Assembly (NCBI GenBank): GCA_007132965.1
Contig: SLNQ01000083.1
Coordinates: forward strand, 1-46,086
Source of the DNA: Gemmatimonadota bacterium
GTDB taxonomy: Bacteria; Gemmatimonadota; Gemmatimonadetes; Longimicrobiales; Gaopeijiaceae
DNA: 46,086 nt
Reading direction: 5' to 3'
Part shown: positions 1 through 7,477 of the stretch, in pieces
Layout of the letters: every line of letters starts with the position of its first letter
Position numbering within the stretch: position 1 is the first letter of the stretch
Made by a program: the position numbers and the translations under genes
The notes under the pieces: model-generated
Databases searched by the model: none
What the model was told of the DNA's origin: nothing
What the model saw: the letters and a program-made list of their open reading frames with translations, nothing else

Positions 1-554
1 AAGGGTTCGTCGAGCATCAGCAAGTCAGGCTTGTGGATCAATGCCCGGCACAGCGATGCTCGCTGCTGCATGCCGCCCGACAACTCCCATGGATGCCGGT
101 TCTCGAACTCTCCGAGCCCAACGGCGTTCAGCAAAGCCCGAGCGTCGGCCAGGTACTCGTCGTAATGCCGCCGCAGCCGGCCGCGATGCGGCTGCACGAT
201 CTCCAACGGCAGCATGACGTTGCGCAAGGTCGTGCGCCAAGGCAACAGCGTTGGATTCTGGAAGGCCATGCCGACGATCTTGAGCGGGCCGGTCACCGGC
301 GTGTCGTCGACGCGGATCGTGCCGCGGGTTGGCGGCAACAAGCCGGTGACCAGTTTCATTAGTGACGATTTGCCGCAGCCGCTTGGACCCACCACGGCGG
401 CGAAACCGCCACGGCGGATGCGGATGGTCGTGGCATCAAGGGCGCGGGTGCGTGATGCACCCCGGCCGTAGACGAGCCCGACGTTCTCGATCTCGACGAA
501 ATCATCAATGGTCGCGACCTGCGCCGCTACGCTTGGCAATGTTGCGGTCGCCAT
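1..554 (-). CDS. ABC transporter ATP-binding protein, nitrate/sulfonate/taurine type (partial, C-terminus missing)
   Basis: Cytoplasmic ATPase subunit of an importer of the SsuB/TauB/NrtD kind, which powers uptake of small organic or inorganic solutes through a two-subunit permease. The 184 visible residues contain Walker A GPSGCGKSS (about 56-64), the Q-loop FQNPTLLPW (Q99), the signature LSGGMQQR (158-165) and Walker B LLMLDEP (178-184), where the window ends. The H-loop and C-terminus lie outside. The start is the ATG at 552-554, preceded by AAAGGA with 7-nt spacing. The permease and binding-protein genes are not in the window, so the substrate is unknown. The gene is divergent from the dehydrogenase pair and shares its control region. 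It has no stop codon in the window. Confidence 0.93.
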   Translation of the reverse strand, partial: MATATLPSVAAQVATIDDFVEIENVGLVYGRGASRTRALDATTIRIRRGGFAAVVGPSGCGKSSLMKLVTGLLPPTRGTIRVDDTPVTGPLKIVGMAFQNPTLLPWRTTLRNVMLPLEIVQPHRGRLRRHYDEYLADARALLNAVGLGEFENRHPWELSGGMQQRASLCRALIHKPDLLMLDEP

Positions 555-588
555 GTCGTGTTCCTTTGTCGTTGCCGCCAGTCGGTAA

Positions 589-607
589 GGGTTGCGAATG
601 GCAACCC
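589..607. promoter_or_regulatory. Inverted repeat in the leader of the ABC ATPase gene
   Basis: GGGTTGC-GAATG-GCAACCC: perfect 7-bp arms around a 5-nt loop, about 35-53 nt upstream of the ATPase start. It could be an operator or a leader hairpin. No poly-T tract follows, so it is not a canonical terminator. Function is inferred from position only. Confidence 0.35.
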
Positions 608-762
608 GACACGATGCAAGGGCCGCGCCAGCGTCCTTGCCCGTATTGTCCCGTCCAAGTTGCCCACCAAACTGCCCAAAAAAATAGCCTGCTTGCGCGT
701 TTTCCATGCATGAAAGCGCAGATTCAACTGTTGCCGCCTGTCCTGCCAGAGCGACTGTGTTC

Positions 763-793
763 TTGACCATAGCGCATTCTGGATCAAATGATA
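763..793 (+). promoter_or_regulatory. Putative promoter with 14-bp operator TGGATCAAATGATA (780-793)
   Basis: A TTGACC box at 763-768 and an AATGAT hexamer at 787-792 (18-nt spacing) could form a sigma-70 promoter for the PyrK/PyrD-like pair. The 14-mer at 780-793 overlaps the -10. The same 14-mer occurs in opposite orientation at 5843-5856, in the other divergent control region. Its core ATCA-AA-TGAT is a dyad with 4-bp arms, typical in size for a dimeric repressor half-site pair. The regulator is not identified. Confidence 0.5.
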
Positions 794-847
794 AAATGTG
801 AATGGTTGCCAGGGAGGAGTCTCTGCGCGCATGGGAATGTGGTTGCG

Positions 848-1687
848 ATGAGCGATGAACCTGCCTCAACCTTGTTGGCTGGCGTGGCCGAGCACCGCGT
901 CGGCGAGCACCTGTGCAAGGTTCTGGCCAACGCTGCGGTCAATGCCGACTATCGCCACCTTCGTCTGGCGGCGCCACCAGCGGCGCTAACGGCCCGTCCA
1001 GGCCAGTTTTTTCATTTGCTCTGCCCCGCCGGCGCCAGCGGCACGCCTTTTCTCCGCCGGCCCATGAGCGTCTACGAGGTCAACGCCGCCGCCGGCGAAA
1101 TCGCCTTTCTCTACAAGGTGCATGGGGAAGGAACGCGCGCCCTCGCCACCTTGCGGCCGGGTGACGTGCTCGACGCCGCAGGTCCGCTCGGCCGCGGCTT
1201 CACCATCGACCCGGCTTGGCACCGCATCCTCCTCGTCGGTCGCGGTGTCGGCCTCGCCACGCTCGCCCCATTGGCCGTGGTGGCGGCAGCCCAAGGCATC
1301 GGCGTCACCGCGCTCTTGAGTGTTCGCCGACCAGATCTCGTTATGTCGGTAGCGTTGCTCGAAGCCATTGGGGCCGAGGTGCATGTGGTTCACGATGCCG
1401 ACGGCTCGAGCGAGGTGCGTGCGGTCGAGCGGCGCCTCGAGCAGATGATCGCCGCAGCCCCGGTCGACGCCGTCTTCACGTGCGGCTCGGCTCGGCTCTT
1501 GACCTTGCTGCAGCGGTTCGTTGCGGCGCATGGGCTGATCGGCGAGGTCGCCCTCGAGCAGCAGATGGCCTGCGGGCTCTCCATGTGCTTTTGCTGCGTC
1601 AGGCCCTTTCGCGTCGGCGATCTGGTCGAGCATCGCCGCGTCTGCTGGGAAGGCCCGGTGTTCGACCTGATGGAGGCGATGCCGTGA
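848..1687 (+). CDS. Dihydroorotate dehydrogenase B-type electron transfer subunit (PyrK-like FAD/2Fe-2S protein)
   Basis: A 279-residue ferredoxin-reductase-fold protein that passes electrons between NAD(P)H, FAD and a 2Fe-2S cluster for its FMN partner encoded next. It shows the flavin motif RRPMSVYEV, a nucleotide-binding loop VGRGVGLATLAP, and a C-terminal cluster-binding region ACGLSMCFCC followed by RRVCWEGPVFD. C242, C247, C250 and C266 fit the C-x4-C-x2-C-x(n)-C pattern of PyrK. The frame opens earlier with an ATG at 788, but that codon lies inside the 14-bp operator and has no ribosome-binding site, so the ATG at 848 was chosen. GGGAGGAG sits at 812-819, rather far upstream. It ends by overlapping the next gene by 4 nt. 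The setting among catabolic genes suggests a role in ring reduction or oxidation rather than UMP synthesis. Confidence 0.85.
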   Translation: MSDEPASTLLAGVAEHRVGEHLCKVLANAAVNADYRHLRLAAPPAALTARPGQFFHLLCPAGASGTPFLRRPMSVYEVNAAAGEIAFLYKVHGEGTRALATLRPGDVLDAAGPLGRGFTIDPAWHRILLVGRGVGLATLAPLAVVAAAQGIGVTALLSVRRPDLVMSVALLEAIGAEVHVVHDADGSSEVRAVERRLEQMIAAAPVDAVFTCGSARLLTLLQRFVAAHGLIGEVALEQQMACGLSMCFCCVRPFRVGDLVEHRRVCWEGPVFDLMEAMP

Positions 1688-2631
1688 CCGACCTCAGCGT
1701 CACCATAGGCTCGCTGCGGCTCGCCAATCCGGTGATGCCAGCCTCGGGCACCTTCTCCGAGGCGCTTGCCGACGCTATCGATCTCGATCGCCTGGGTGCT
1801 TTGGTCGCAAAGACAGTGATGCCCGAGATAAGACAAGGCAATGCGCTGCCACGGGTAGCGGAAACGCCTATGGGCATGCTCAACTCCATTGGCATCCCGT
1901 GCAAGGGCCCAGAGGCGTTCATCCGCGACGCCATTCCTGCCTTCAAGCGCTTTCACCCGCCCTTCGTTGCCAGCATCTCCGCCGGCACGGTCACGGCGTT
2001 TGCCCATCTGGCCCGCCAGGTGGGCGAGGGCGGCGCCGATGTGGTCGAGGCCAATATTTCCTGCCCCAACCTCGAGGCTGACGGCCATGCCTTCGCCGTC
2101 AGTGCTGCAGCGACGGCGCACGTGACCAAGGCCTTGCGCGCGGCGACCGACGGCCCGCTTTGGGTCAAGCTATCGCCCAATGCGCCCAACATCGCCGAGG
2201 TAGCCTTGGCGGCCGAGGCTGAAGGTGCGGACGCGGTGGTCGTTGCCAACACCATCCTCGGCATGGCCATCGACATCGACCACCGGCGCGCCAAGCTCGG
2301 GGCCGGCATGGGCGGCCTTTCTGGCCCGGCCATCAAGCCGATCGTGCTGCGGATGGCCTACCAGTGCGCCCGGGCCTTGCGCATCCCGGTGATCGGCTGT
2401 GGCGGCATCGCCTCGGCCGAGGATGCGCTCGAATTCCTCATTGCCGGGTGCCGGGCGGTGCAGGTGGGCACCGCTACCTTCCGCCACCCTGGCGCCATGA
2501 TCCACATCCTCGACGACCTCGACACCTGGTGCAGGGCGCGCGGCATCGAGCGCATTGACGACTTGATCGGCACCCTCGAGCCCTTCGAGGCACCACGGCT
2601 GCCGCCAGGCGAGGACCTGGCGGCGGAGTAG
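1684..2631 (+). CDS. Dihydroorotate dehydrogenase-like FMN oxidoreductase (class 1B PyrD-like)
   Basis: A 315-residue TIM-barrel flavoprotein starting at a GTG within the GTGA overlap with the PyrK-like gene, implying translational coupling and a heteromeric complex. Class 1 landmarks are visible: NPVMPASGTF near the N-terminus, NSIGIPCKG, ANISCPNL with the catalytic cysteine C127, VKLSPN (K162), VVANTILGMAIDI, GGLSGPAIKP and IGCGGI of the phosphate-binding loop. Class 1B enzymes oxidise dihydroorotate using NAD+. Relatives such as dihydropyrimidine dehydrogenase use the same fold in pyrimidine catabolism. Surrounding amidohydrolases favour a catabolic dihydropyrimidine-like substrate, but this is inference. 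It is convergent with amidohydrolase A, 13 bp apart. Confidence 0.88.
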   Translation: MTDLSVTIGSLRLANPVMPASGTFSEALADAIDLDRLGALVAKTVMPEIRQGNALPRVAETPMGMLNSIGIPCKGPEAFIRDAIPAFKRFHPPFVASISAGTVTAFAHLARQVGEGGADVVEANISCPNLEADGHAFAVSAAATAHVTKALRAATDGPLWVKLSPNAPNIAEVALAAEAEGADAVVVANTILGMAIDIDHRRAKLGAGMGGLSGPAIKPIVLRMAYQCARALRIPVIGCGGIASAEDALEFLIAGCRAVQVGTATFRHPGAMIHILDDLDTWCRARGIERIDDLIGTLEPFEAPRLPPGEDLAAE

Positions 2632-2644
2632 CCGCCCGGCCAGC

Positions 2645-4147
2645 TTAGGCCAGGGCAGCGAGCCGGCAGGGACCGCAGCCGTCCCGCAAGACGCGGGTGG
2701 TCATCGCCCGCAAGCCCGGGTGCAGCGCCAGCGCGCGCTCCAGACCCTCGGTGCTCTCGCTGGCAAGGCGGGCCGCCAACTCGCGTGCTTCCGCCAGGAT
2801 GGCGTCGGCGTCGAAACGGGTGGGCCGGCCATCCGCCACCACCTGCTCGCCGTGCACGAAGACCTCGCGCACACTGGAGCCGTGCTCGTAGAACAAGAGC
2901 TGCGTCTCGAGCTTGCCTCTCGGGCTCAACGCCAGACTATTACCGTCGAGCACGACCAGATCCGCCAGTCCGCCGTCCTTGAGCTCACCCAGCTCACCCC
3001 CGTGCCCAAGCACCCGACCGCCGTTCACGGTGGCCATCCGCAACAGCGGCGCCGCCTTGAGCCAGCGGCAGCTATCGGGCTCGGTCACTCGGTGCAGCAG
3101 TGCCGCAAGCCGCGTCTTTTCGAACATCGACATATGCCCGGCGTTCAGCCCATCCGAGCCGAACGCCACAGGCACACCGGCGTCGACCAGCCGTAGCAGC
3201 GGCTGGATGCCCGAGCCGATGATCAGGTTGCTGGCCGGATTGTGCACGACGTTGACGCCGCTCGCCGCAGCGGCTTCGAGATCGCCGTCGGTGAACCAGA
3301 CGAAATGAGCGAACGACGACTTCGGCCCGGCAAGGCCGAGATCGGCAAGATAGGCGACGAAGCCCCGGCTGTCGCGGCCTTCCGCCATGGCCCATTGCGT
3401 CTTCGCTTCCAGGAGATGGGTGTGGTTGCCGAGTTCATTCGACGCGGCAAAGGCGCCAGCTCGCTCGAGCAGCGCATGCGAGCAGCGCTGCGGTCCGTCG
3501 ATGCCGAGCATCACCTGCACCGTGGCATGGTCCCGCCATCGCTCGAGCCCGGCTTCCAGCATCGAGAAGTAAGGGTCATGCGGCTGCGGCGTCGACGGCA
3601 GCAGGTCGCGAAGGGCCGCCGGCATCTCCGCATTGAGCAGCGGCACCGTTTCGACGAATGGCAGGTCCGAGAACATCGGCGCCACCGCCGCCCGGATGCC
3701 GGCATCCGCATAAGCCTGGCACACGGCATCCAAGGCCTCGGCGTCATGGCGCGGCCGGTGCGAGAAATGGTCGAGGCATGAGGTGGTGCCGGTGAGCAGC
3801 ATCTCCAGGCAGCCGACCATCGCCGAGACATAGACCTCGCGCGGCGTTCGTGCCCCGGCGCCGATGATCGCGTTCACCATGAAGACGTCGAGCGGAATCG
3901 TGTCGACCGTGCCCTTGAGCAGGCCGGCATAGGAATGGGTGTGGCAGTTGGCGAACCCCGGCATGACCACGCGGTTTCGGCCATCCAGCCGCCGCACCTC
4001 CGCGTTGTCGGGCGGGGTGAAGCTGCCAACGGGACCGACATGGACGATGCGGGCTCCTTCGATCCAGAGATCGCCCGGCTCGAGTACGCGACCGCCCGCG
4101 TCCAGGGTCAAGAGGGTGGCACCTTCGATGCAGGTAAAGCGGCTCAC
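2645..4147 (-). CDS. Amidohydrolase A (chlorohydrolase/aminohydrolase family, AtzA/TrzN/SsnA-like)
   Basis: A 500-residue metal-dependent hydrolase of the amidohydrolase superfamily, which removes amino or halo groups from heterocycles or opens cyclic amides. Metal and catalytic positions are intact: HxH in ANCHTHSYAGLLKG (H69, H71), HTHLLEAK (H244, E247), AHFVWF (H281) and FGSDGLN (D332). One-metal subtype III members share this layout. The start is a GTG overlapping the stop of the M20-like gene by 4 nt, with AGGAGA shortly upstream. It is the last gene of the thioesterase-M20-amidohydrolase operon. It is clearly diverged from amidohydrolases B and C, which have CDN/TDG-type active-site loops. 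Substrate unknown. Confidence 0.87.
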   Translation of the reverse strand: MSRFTCIEGATLLTLDAGGRVLEPGDLWIEGARIVHVGPVGSFTPPDNAEVRRLDGRNRVVMPGFANCHTHSYAGLLKGTVDTIPLDVFMVNAIIGAGARTPREVYVSAMVGCLEMLLTGTTSCLDHFSHRPRHDAEALDAVCQAYADAGIRAAVAPMFSDLPFVETVPLLNAEMPAALRDLLPSTPQPHDPYFSMLEAGLERWRDHATVQVMLGIDGPQRCSHALLERAGAFAASNELGNHTHLLEAKTQWAMAEGRDSRGFVAYLADLGLAGPKSSFAHFVWFTDGDLEAAAASGVNVVHNPASNLIIGSGIQPLLRLVDAGVPVAFGSDGLNAGHMSMFEKTRLAALLHRVTEPDSCRWLKAAPLLRMATVNGGRVLGHGGELGELKDGGLADLVVLDGNSLALSPRGKLETQLLFYEHGSSVREVFVHGEQVVADGRPTRFDADAILAEARELAARLASESTEGLERALALHPGLRAMTTRVLRDGCGPCRLAALA

Positions 4148-5322
4148 GAGCGGGGTCTCCTGGAGTCAGGGGTGACGGCATCTTCGATTAGAGCAGCGCT
4201 GATCAGGCCGCGATAGGCACGCGCTGCGGCAATGAGGTCGGCCAGCGGCACGGCCTCGTCCGGGCGATGCCAGCCTGCCTGGTCGCCCGGCCCCCACATC
4301 GTGGCCTCGCCGCCCAGTGCCTGCAGATAGCCCGCATCCAAGGCACCATGCGACCAGAAGCGGCGTGGGCTCGCCAAGCCTTCAGCGGCACAGCCGCGGT
4401 CGATGGCGGCGAGCAGTCGGCTGCCGAGCGGCAGTTCGGCTGGATGCATGAATGGCCCTTGGCTGACCTCGATCCGCCAGGGGCCGTCGAGCCGGGCGGA
4501 CTTGGTGATGGCAGCAAGGGCGGCGGCTGGATCGTCACCGGGCAGCAGGCGCCGATCAAGGGTGAGGTGTACCTCGTCCTGAAGCGTATGGGTGGCTTCG
4601 GGAAAGCTGCGGATGTGGGTGGCGACCAGGCTGGCTCGACCAAGCCCGGCGTGCTCGCCACCGAGCGCCAGGCCGTCGAGCACGTCGAGCAGCCGGCGGG
4701 CGCCGGCAATCGCGTCGACACCGGCCCACGGGGTCGAGCTGTGACAAACTTCGCCGCGTACCCTGACGTCAACGTCGATGCGCCCCTTGTTGCCCAGGGC
4801 CACGGCATTGCCGGTGCCAACCAGCACGACGCCAAGCTCGGGTTTTGTGCCCAGTGCCGCCAAAGCCGAAATGATCGCATCGTGCCGGCCGGTCTCGCCG
4901 GCGGTCAGGAGAATGAACATGAGCCGACCTTGAAGCGGCCAGTCGCGCGCCTCGACGAGAGCTGCGATACCGGCGGCCAAGGCGCCTTTTTGCTCGGCGA
5001 TGCCGCGGCCGCGCAAAACCGGGCCGTCCACTCGGTCGACGGTTTCGCCGCTGAACGGCGTCGTCATCGAGCCTCCGGGGTGCGTCATGGCGTAGCCGAC
5101 CAATGCCAGGCTCGGCCTCGGCCCCTCGGGCCCAAGCGCCACTAGGAGATTGCCCATGCCATCGAGCTTCGGCCGCAACCCGTAATGCTCGAGCCGGGGC
5201 GCCACATGGTCGCGGACGAAGCCCAGAACAGCCGGGTCCGCTTCCATTGCTGCCGTCTGCTCGCTCGGCTGGCGGACCAGATCCTGTGCCAGGCGCACCA
5301 CGTCGATCTCGAACGGCGCCAT
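4144..5322 (-). CDS. M20-family peptidase/amidohydrolase-like protein with altered metal site
   Basis: A 392-residue protein with the two-domain layout of M20 metallopeptidases (carboxypeptidase G2, ArgE/DapE, N-carbamoyl hydrolases). Family landmarks align, but several catalytic residues do not. The usual GHxDxxP reads GYAMTHP (Y77 for His, M79 for Asp). GRGxxDxKG reads GRGIAEQKG (E110 for Asp). The DEE motif reads AGE (G142 in place of the general-base Glu, E143 kept). The dimerisation-domain His is present in EVCHSSTPWAG (H194), as is a C-terminal WHRPDE. It may use a different metal set, be non-catalytic, or do a different reaction. The start is the ATG at 5320-5322 with GGAGG 8 nt upstream; an upstream in-frame TTG is less likely. 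It lies 4 nt after the thioesterase stop. Confidence 0.8.
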   Translation of the reverse strand: MAPFEIDVVRLAQDLVRQPSEQTAAMEADPAVLGFVRDHVAPRLEHYGLRPKLDGMGNLLVALGPEGPRPSLALVGYAMTHPGGSMTTPFSGETVDRVDGPVLRGRGIAEQKGALAAGIAALVEARDWPLQGRLMFILLTAGETGRHDAIISALAALGTKPELGVVLVGTGNAVALGNKGRIDVDVRVRGEVCHSSTPWAGVDAIAGARRLLDVLDGLALGGEHAGLGRASLVATHIRSFPEATHTLQDEVHLTLDRRLLPGDDPAAALAAITKSARLDGPWRIEVSQGPFMHPAELPLGSRLLAAIDRGCAAEGLASPRRFWSHGALDAGYLQALGGEATMWGPGDQAGWHRPDEAVPLADLIAAARAYRGLISAALIEDAVTPDSRRPRS

Positions 5323-5326
5323 CGGC

Positions 5327-5764
5327 TCAGCCTCCAGCAACAGAGAAGCTGCCGCGTCCCAGTGCGACGAGGCGACCGGTACTGTCTTCGACCGCTACGT
5401 CGACCGTGACCACGCTCCGGCCGGCGCGCACCACCCGCGCGCTCGCCCGCAAGGGTGCGACTGCCGGGCGCAGATAGTCGATGCGCAGATCGAGCGTCGG
5501 CGTTGCCAAACCTTTGTGCAGGGCAGCCGCATTATAGGCAGCCAGATCGATGAGGCTCGCCACCACCCCGCCATGCAAGGCGTCGCTCTCGGTGGATCGG
5601 CAGAGATCTGGGTTGCCGTCGAGGGCTACGTCCAACTGGCCGCGTGCCGTGTCGACCGCGATCACGCGCGGGCGTAGCACCCGGTCATGGAAGGGAACAG
5701 CATCGAGCACCGCCTGGGCCGTGGCGATGTTAACGCTGGCGCTGCTCTCGTCCGGGCTGCTCAT
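5327..5764 (-). CDS. PaaI-family hotdog-fold thioesterase
   Basis: A 145-residue single hotdog-domain protein. It carries the PaaI-type signature ALHGGVVASLIDLAAYNAA (HGG motif followed by the central helix) and the strand TLDLRIDYLRPA. Such enzymes hydrolyse acyl- or aryl-CoA thioesters, often rescuing CoA from dead-end intermediates in aromatic catabolism, which fits the acyl-CoA synthetase-like ligase encoded in this cluster. The start chosen is the ATG at 5762-5764, preceded by AAGGAG at 9-nt spacing. A longer frame starting 23 codons upstream has no such site. First gene of a three-gene minus-strand operon. Confidence 0.87.
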   Translation of the reverse strand: MSSPDESSASVNIATAQAVLDAVPFHDRVLRPRVIAVDTARGQLDVALDGNPDLCRSTESDALHGGVVASLIDLAAYNAAALHKGLATPTLDLRIDYLRPAVAPLRASARVVRAGRSVVTVDVAVEDSTGRLVALGRGSFSVAGG

Positions 5765-5838
5765 AGTGGCATGCTCCTTGCTCGACCCCGATGCGCGAGG
5801 TGGAACAAAGCAGATGACATCCCTTTGGTCCATGCGCT

Positions 5839-5866
5839 AGCGTATCATTTGATCCAAAAATGACAA
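5839..5866 (-). promoter_or_regulatory. Divergent control region with second copy of the 14-bp operator (5843-5856)
   Basis: Read on the minus strand, TTGTCA (5861-5866) and TACGCT (5839-5844) with 16-nt spacing form a plausible promoter for the thioesterase operon. TGGATCAAATGATA (5843-5856 as its complement) lies in the spacer and overlaps the -10, so a bound regulator would block it. The site is also 21 bp before the start of amidohydrolase B on the plus strand, so it could act on both operons. The promoter boxes are weak; the 14-bp identity is exact. Confidence 0.5.
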
Positions 5867-5877
5867 AGGGACGGCCA

Positions 5878-7437
5878 ATGGAGCCCGAAGCGCGAACGAT
5901 GCTGGTCACCGGCGGCCGGGTCTATCAGCATGGTGGGAACGCTGATCGCCCAGAAACCCAAGACATCCTCATCAAGGGCGACCGGATCATTGCTGTGGCT
6001 CCAGGACTTGCCGAAACCTTGCGGACGCCCGAGGGCCGCGTCCAACACGGCGTCGAGCGCCTCGACACCGTCTTGGATGCTCGCGACCGGCTGGTGCTGC
6101 CGGGCTTCGTCAACGCGCATTACCATAGCCATGACATCCTCTTGAAGGGCTGCTTCGAGACAATCCCGCTCGAGACCTGGCTGCTGCAGGCGCTGCCGCC
6201 CAACTATGGCCGGCGGTCGAAGTCCGAGCTTCGCGCTCGCACGCTCCTGGGCGCGGCCGAGTGCCTGCGTGGCGGCATCACCACCGTCCAGGACATGCTC
6301 ACCCTCGCGCCCATCGACGAGGATGACCTCAAGGTGGTCATGGACGCCTATGCCGAGGTGGGCATTCGCTGCGTCTTCTCCCTGCAGGTGGCCGATGTCG
6401 GCGGTGCCAAGGGCATGGCCTACTGGGACGAGTGCGTGCCAGCCGACAAGCAGCATTTGCTGGGCGGCTCCGTGCATCCCGAGGAGCGCGACCTCATCGT
6501 CGTCCTCGACGACATCATCGGTCGCTGGCAGGGCCGCCACCCGCGCATCGGCTGGGCCCTAGCCCCCACCAGCCCCGAACGCTGCACCCGAACCATGCTG
6601 GAACGCTTGGCCGATCTCAGCCGCAAACGCGAGCTCCCGGTCTACACCCACATCTACGAATCGCGCGCCATGACTCTGGTCGCCCGGCACGAACATGCGG
6701 CCTATGGCGGCTCGCTGATCCGCTATCTGCAGTCTTGCGGGCTCCTGAACGAACGGCTGGGCCTCGCCCACAGCGTCTGGATGCTGGAAGAGGAGATCGA
6801 CCTGATCCAGGCCGCCGGCACCCACGTCGTCTTGAACCCGGTGGGCAACCTCAAGACCAAGAGCGGCGTCGCCCCCATCCGCTCCTACGTCGAGAAAGGC
6901 GTCAACGTGGCGCTCGGCTGCGACAATTGCAGCTGCTCCGACGTGCAGAACATGTTCCAGGCGATGAAGCTATTTGCCGACCTTGCCGCCGTCAGCGACC
7001 CGACACCCGGCCGGCCCACGGCCTTCGACGCGATGCGAGCCGCCACCCTGGGCGGCGCCGCGGCCTTGCAGCGGGCAGGCGAGATTGGCGACATCGAACC
7101 CGGCATGCTGGCCGATTTCTGCCTCGTCGACCTCACCGACCTCTCTTATGTGCCGTTCAACAGCGCCGTCCGCCAGACGGTGTTCACTGAGAGCGGCCGT
7201 GGCGTCGTTGCTGTCGTCGTCGGCGGCGAGGTAGTTATGCAGGACCGGCGGATCACCACCATCGACGAAGGTGCGCTACGCGAGGAAGTCGTGGCCCTCC
7301 TGCCCTCGCTGCAGGCCGAGGTGCAGGCGGTGATGGCTCGGGTCGCCGAACTCGAGCCCTACCTCGCCGAAGCCAACCGCCGCACGTGGTGCGACGACGT
7401 CGGATTGCACCGCTACGTGGGCTATCCGCCCGCCTGA
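5878..7437 (+). CDS. Amidohydrolase B (guanine deaminase/TrzN-like family)
   Basis: A 519-residue cytoplasmic amidohydrolase. Active-site residues are present: HxH in VNAHYHSHDILLKG (H81, H83), YTHIYESR (H258, E261), LAHSVW (H298) and LGCDNCSCSD (D349). The loop with two cysteines after the catalytic Asp and the following VQNMFQAMK resemble amidohydrolase C and members acting on deaminated or chlorinated N-heterocycles. The start was set at the ATG at 5878 because AGGGA precedes it by 6 nt. An in-frame ATG at 5860 touches the operator and lacks a ribosome-binding site. It leads a plus-strand operon with the TRAP transporter, suggesting it acts on the imported compound. Exact substrate unknown. 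Confidence 0.86.
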   Translation: MEPEARTMLVTGGRVYQHGGNADRPETQDILIKGDRIIAVAPGLAETLRTPEGRVQHGVERLDTVLDARDRLVLPGFVNAHYHSHDILLKGCFETIPLETWLLQALPPNYGRRSKSELRARTLLGAAECLRGGITTVQDMLTLAPIDEDDLKVVMDAYAEVGIRCVFSLQVADVGGAKGMAYWDECVPADKQHLLGGSVHPEERDLIVVLDDIIGRWQGRHPRIGWALAPTSPERCTRTMLERLADLSRKRELPVYTHIYESRAMTLVARHEHAAYGGSLIRYLQSCGLLNERLGLAHSVWMLEEEIDLIQAAGTHVVLNPVGNLKTKSGVAPIRSYVEKGVNVALGCDNCSCSDVQNMFQAMKLFADLAAVSDPTPGRPTAFDAMRAATLGGAAALQRAGEIGDIEPGMLADFCLVDLTDLSYVPFNSAVRQTVFTESGRGVVAVVVGGEVVMQDRRITTIDEGALREEVVALLPSLQAEVQAVMARVAELEPYLAEANRRTWCDDVGLHRYVGYPPA

Positions 7438-7477
7438 ACCGCCCATCGAATCCAGAATCCTGAAGGAGACTAAGCCG

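Noticed and set aside
788..847. Upstream ATG extension of the PyrK-like gene
   Set aside because: The start would lie inside the shared 14-bp operator and -10 box, without a ribosome-binding site.
5860..5877. Upstream ATG of amidohydrolase B
   Set aside because: No Shine-Dalgarno sequence; the ATG at 5878 has AGGGA at proper distance.
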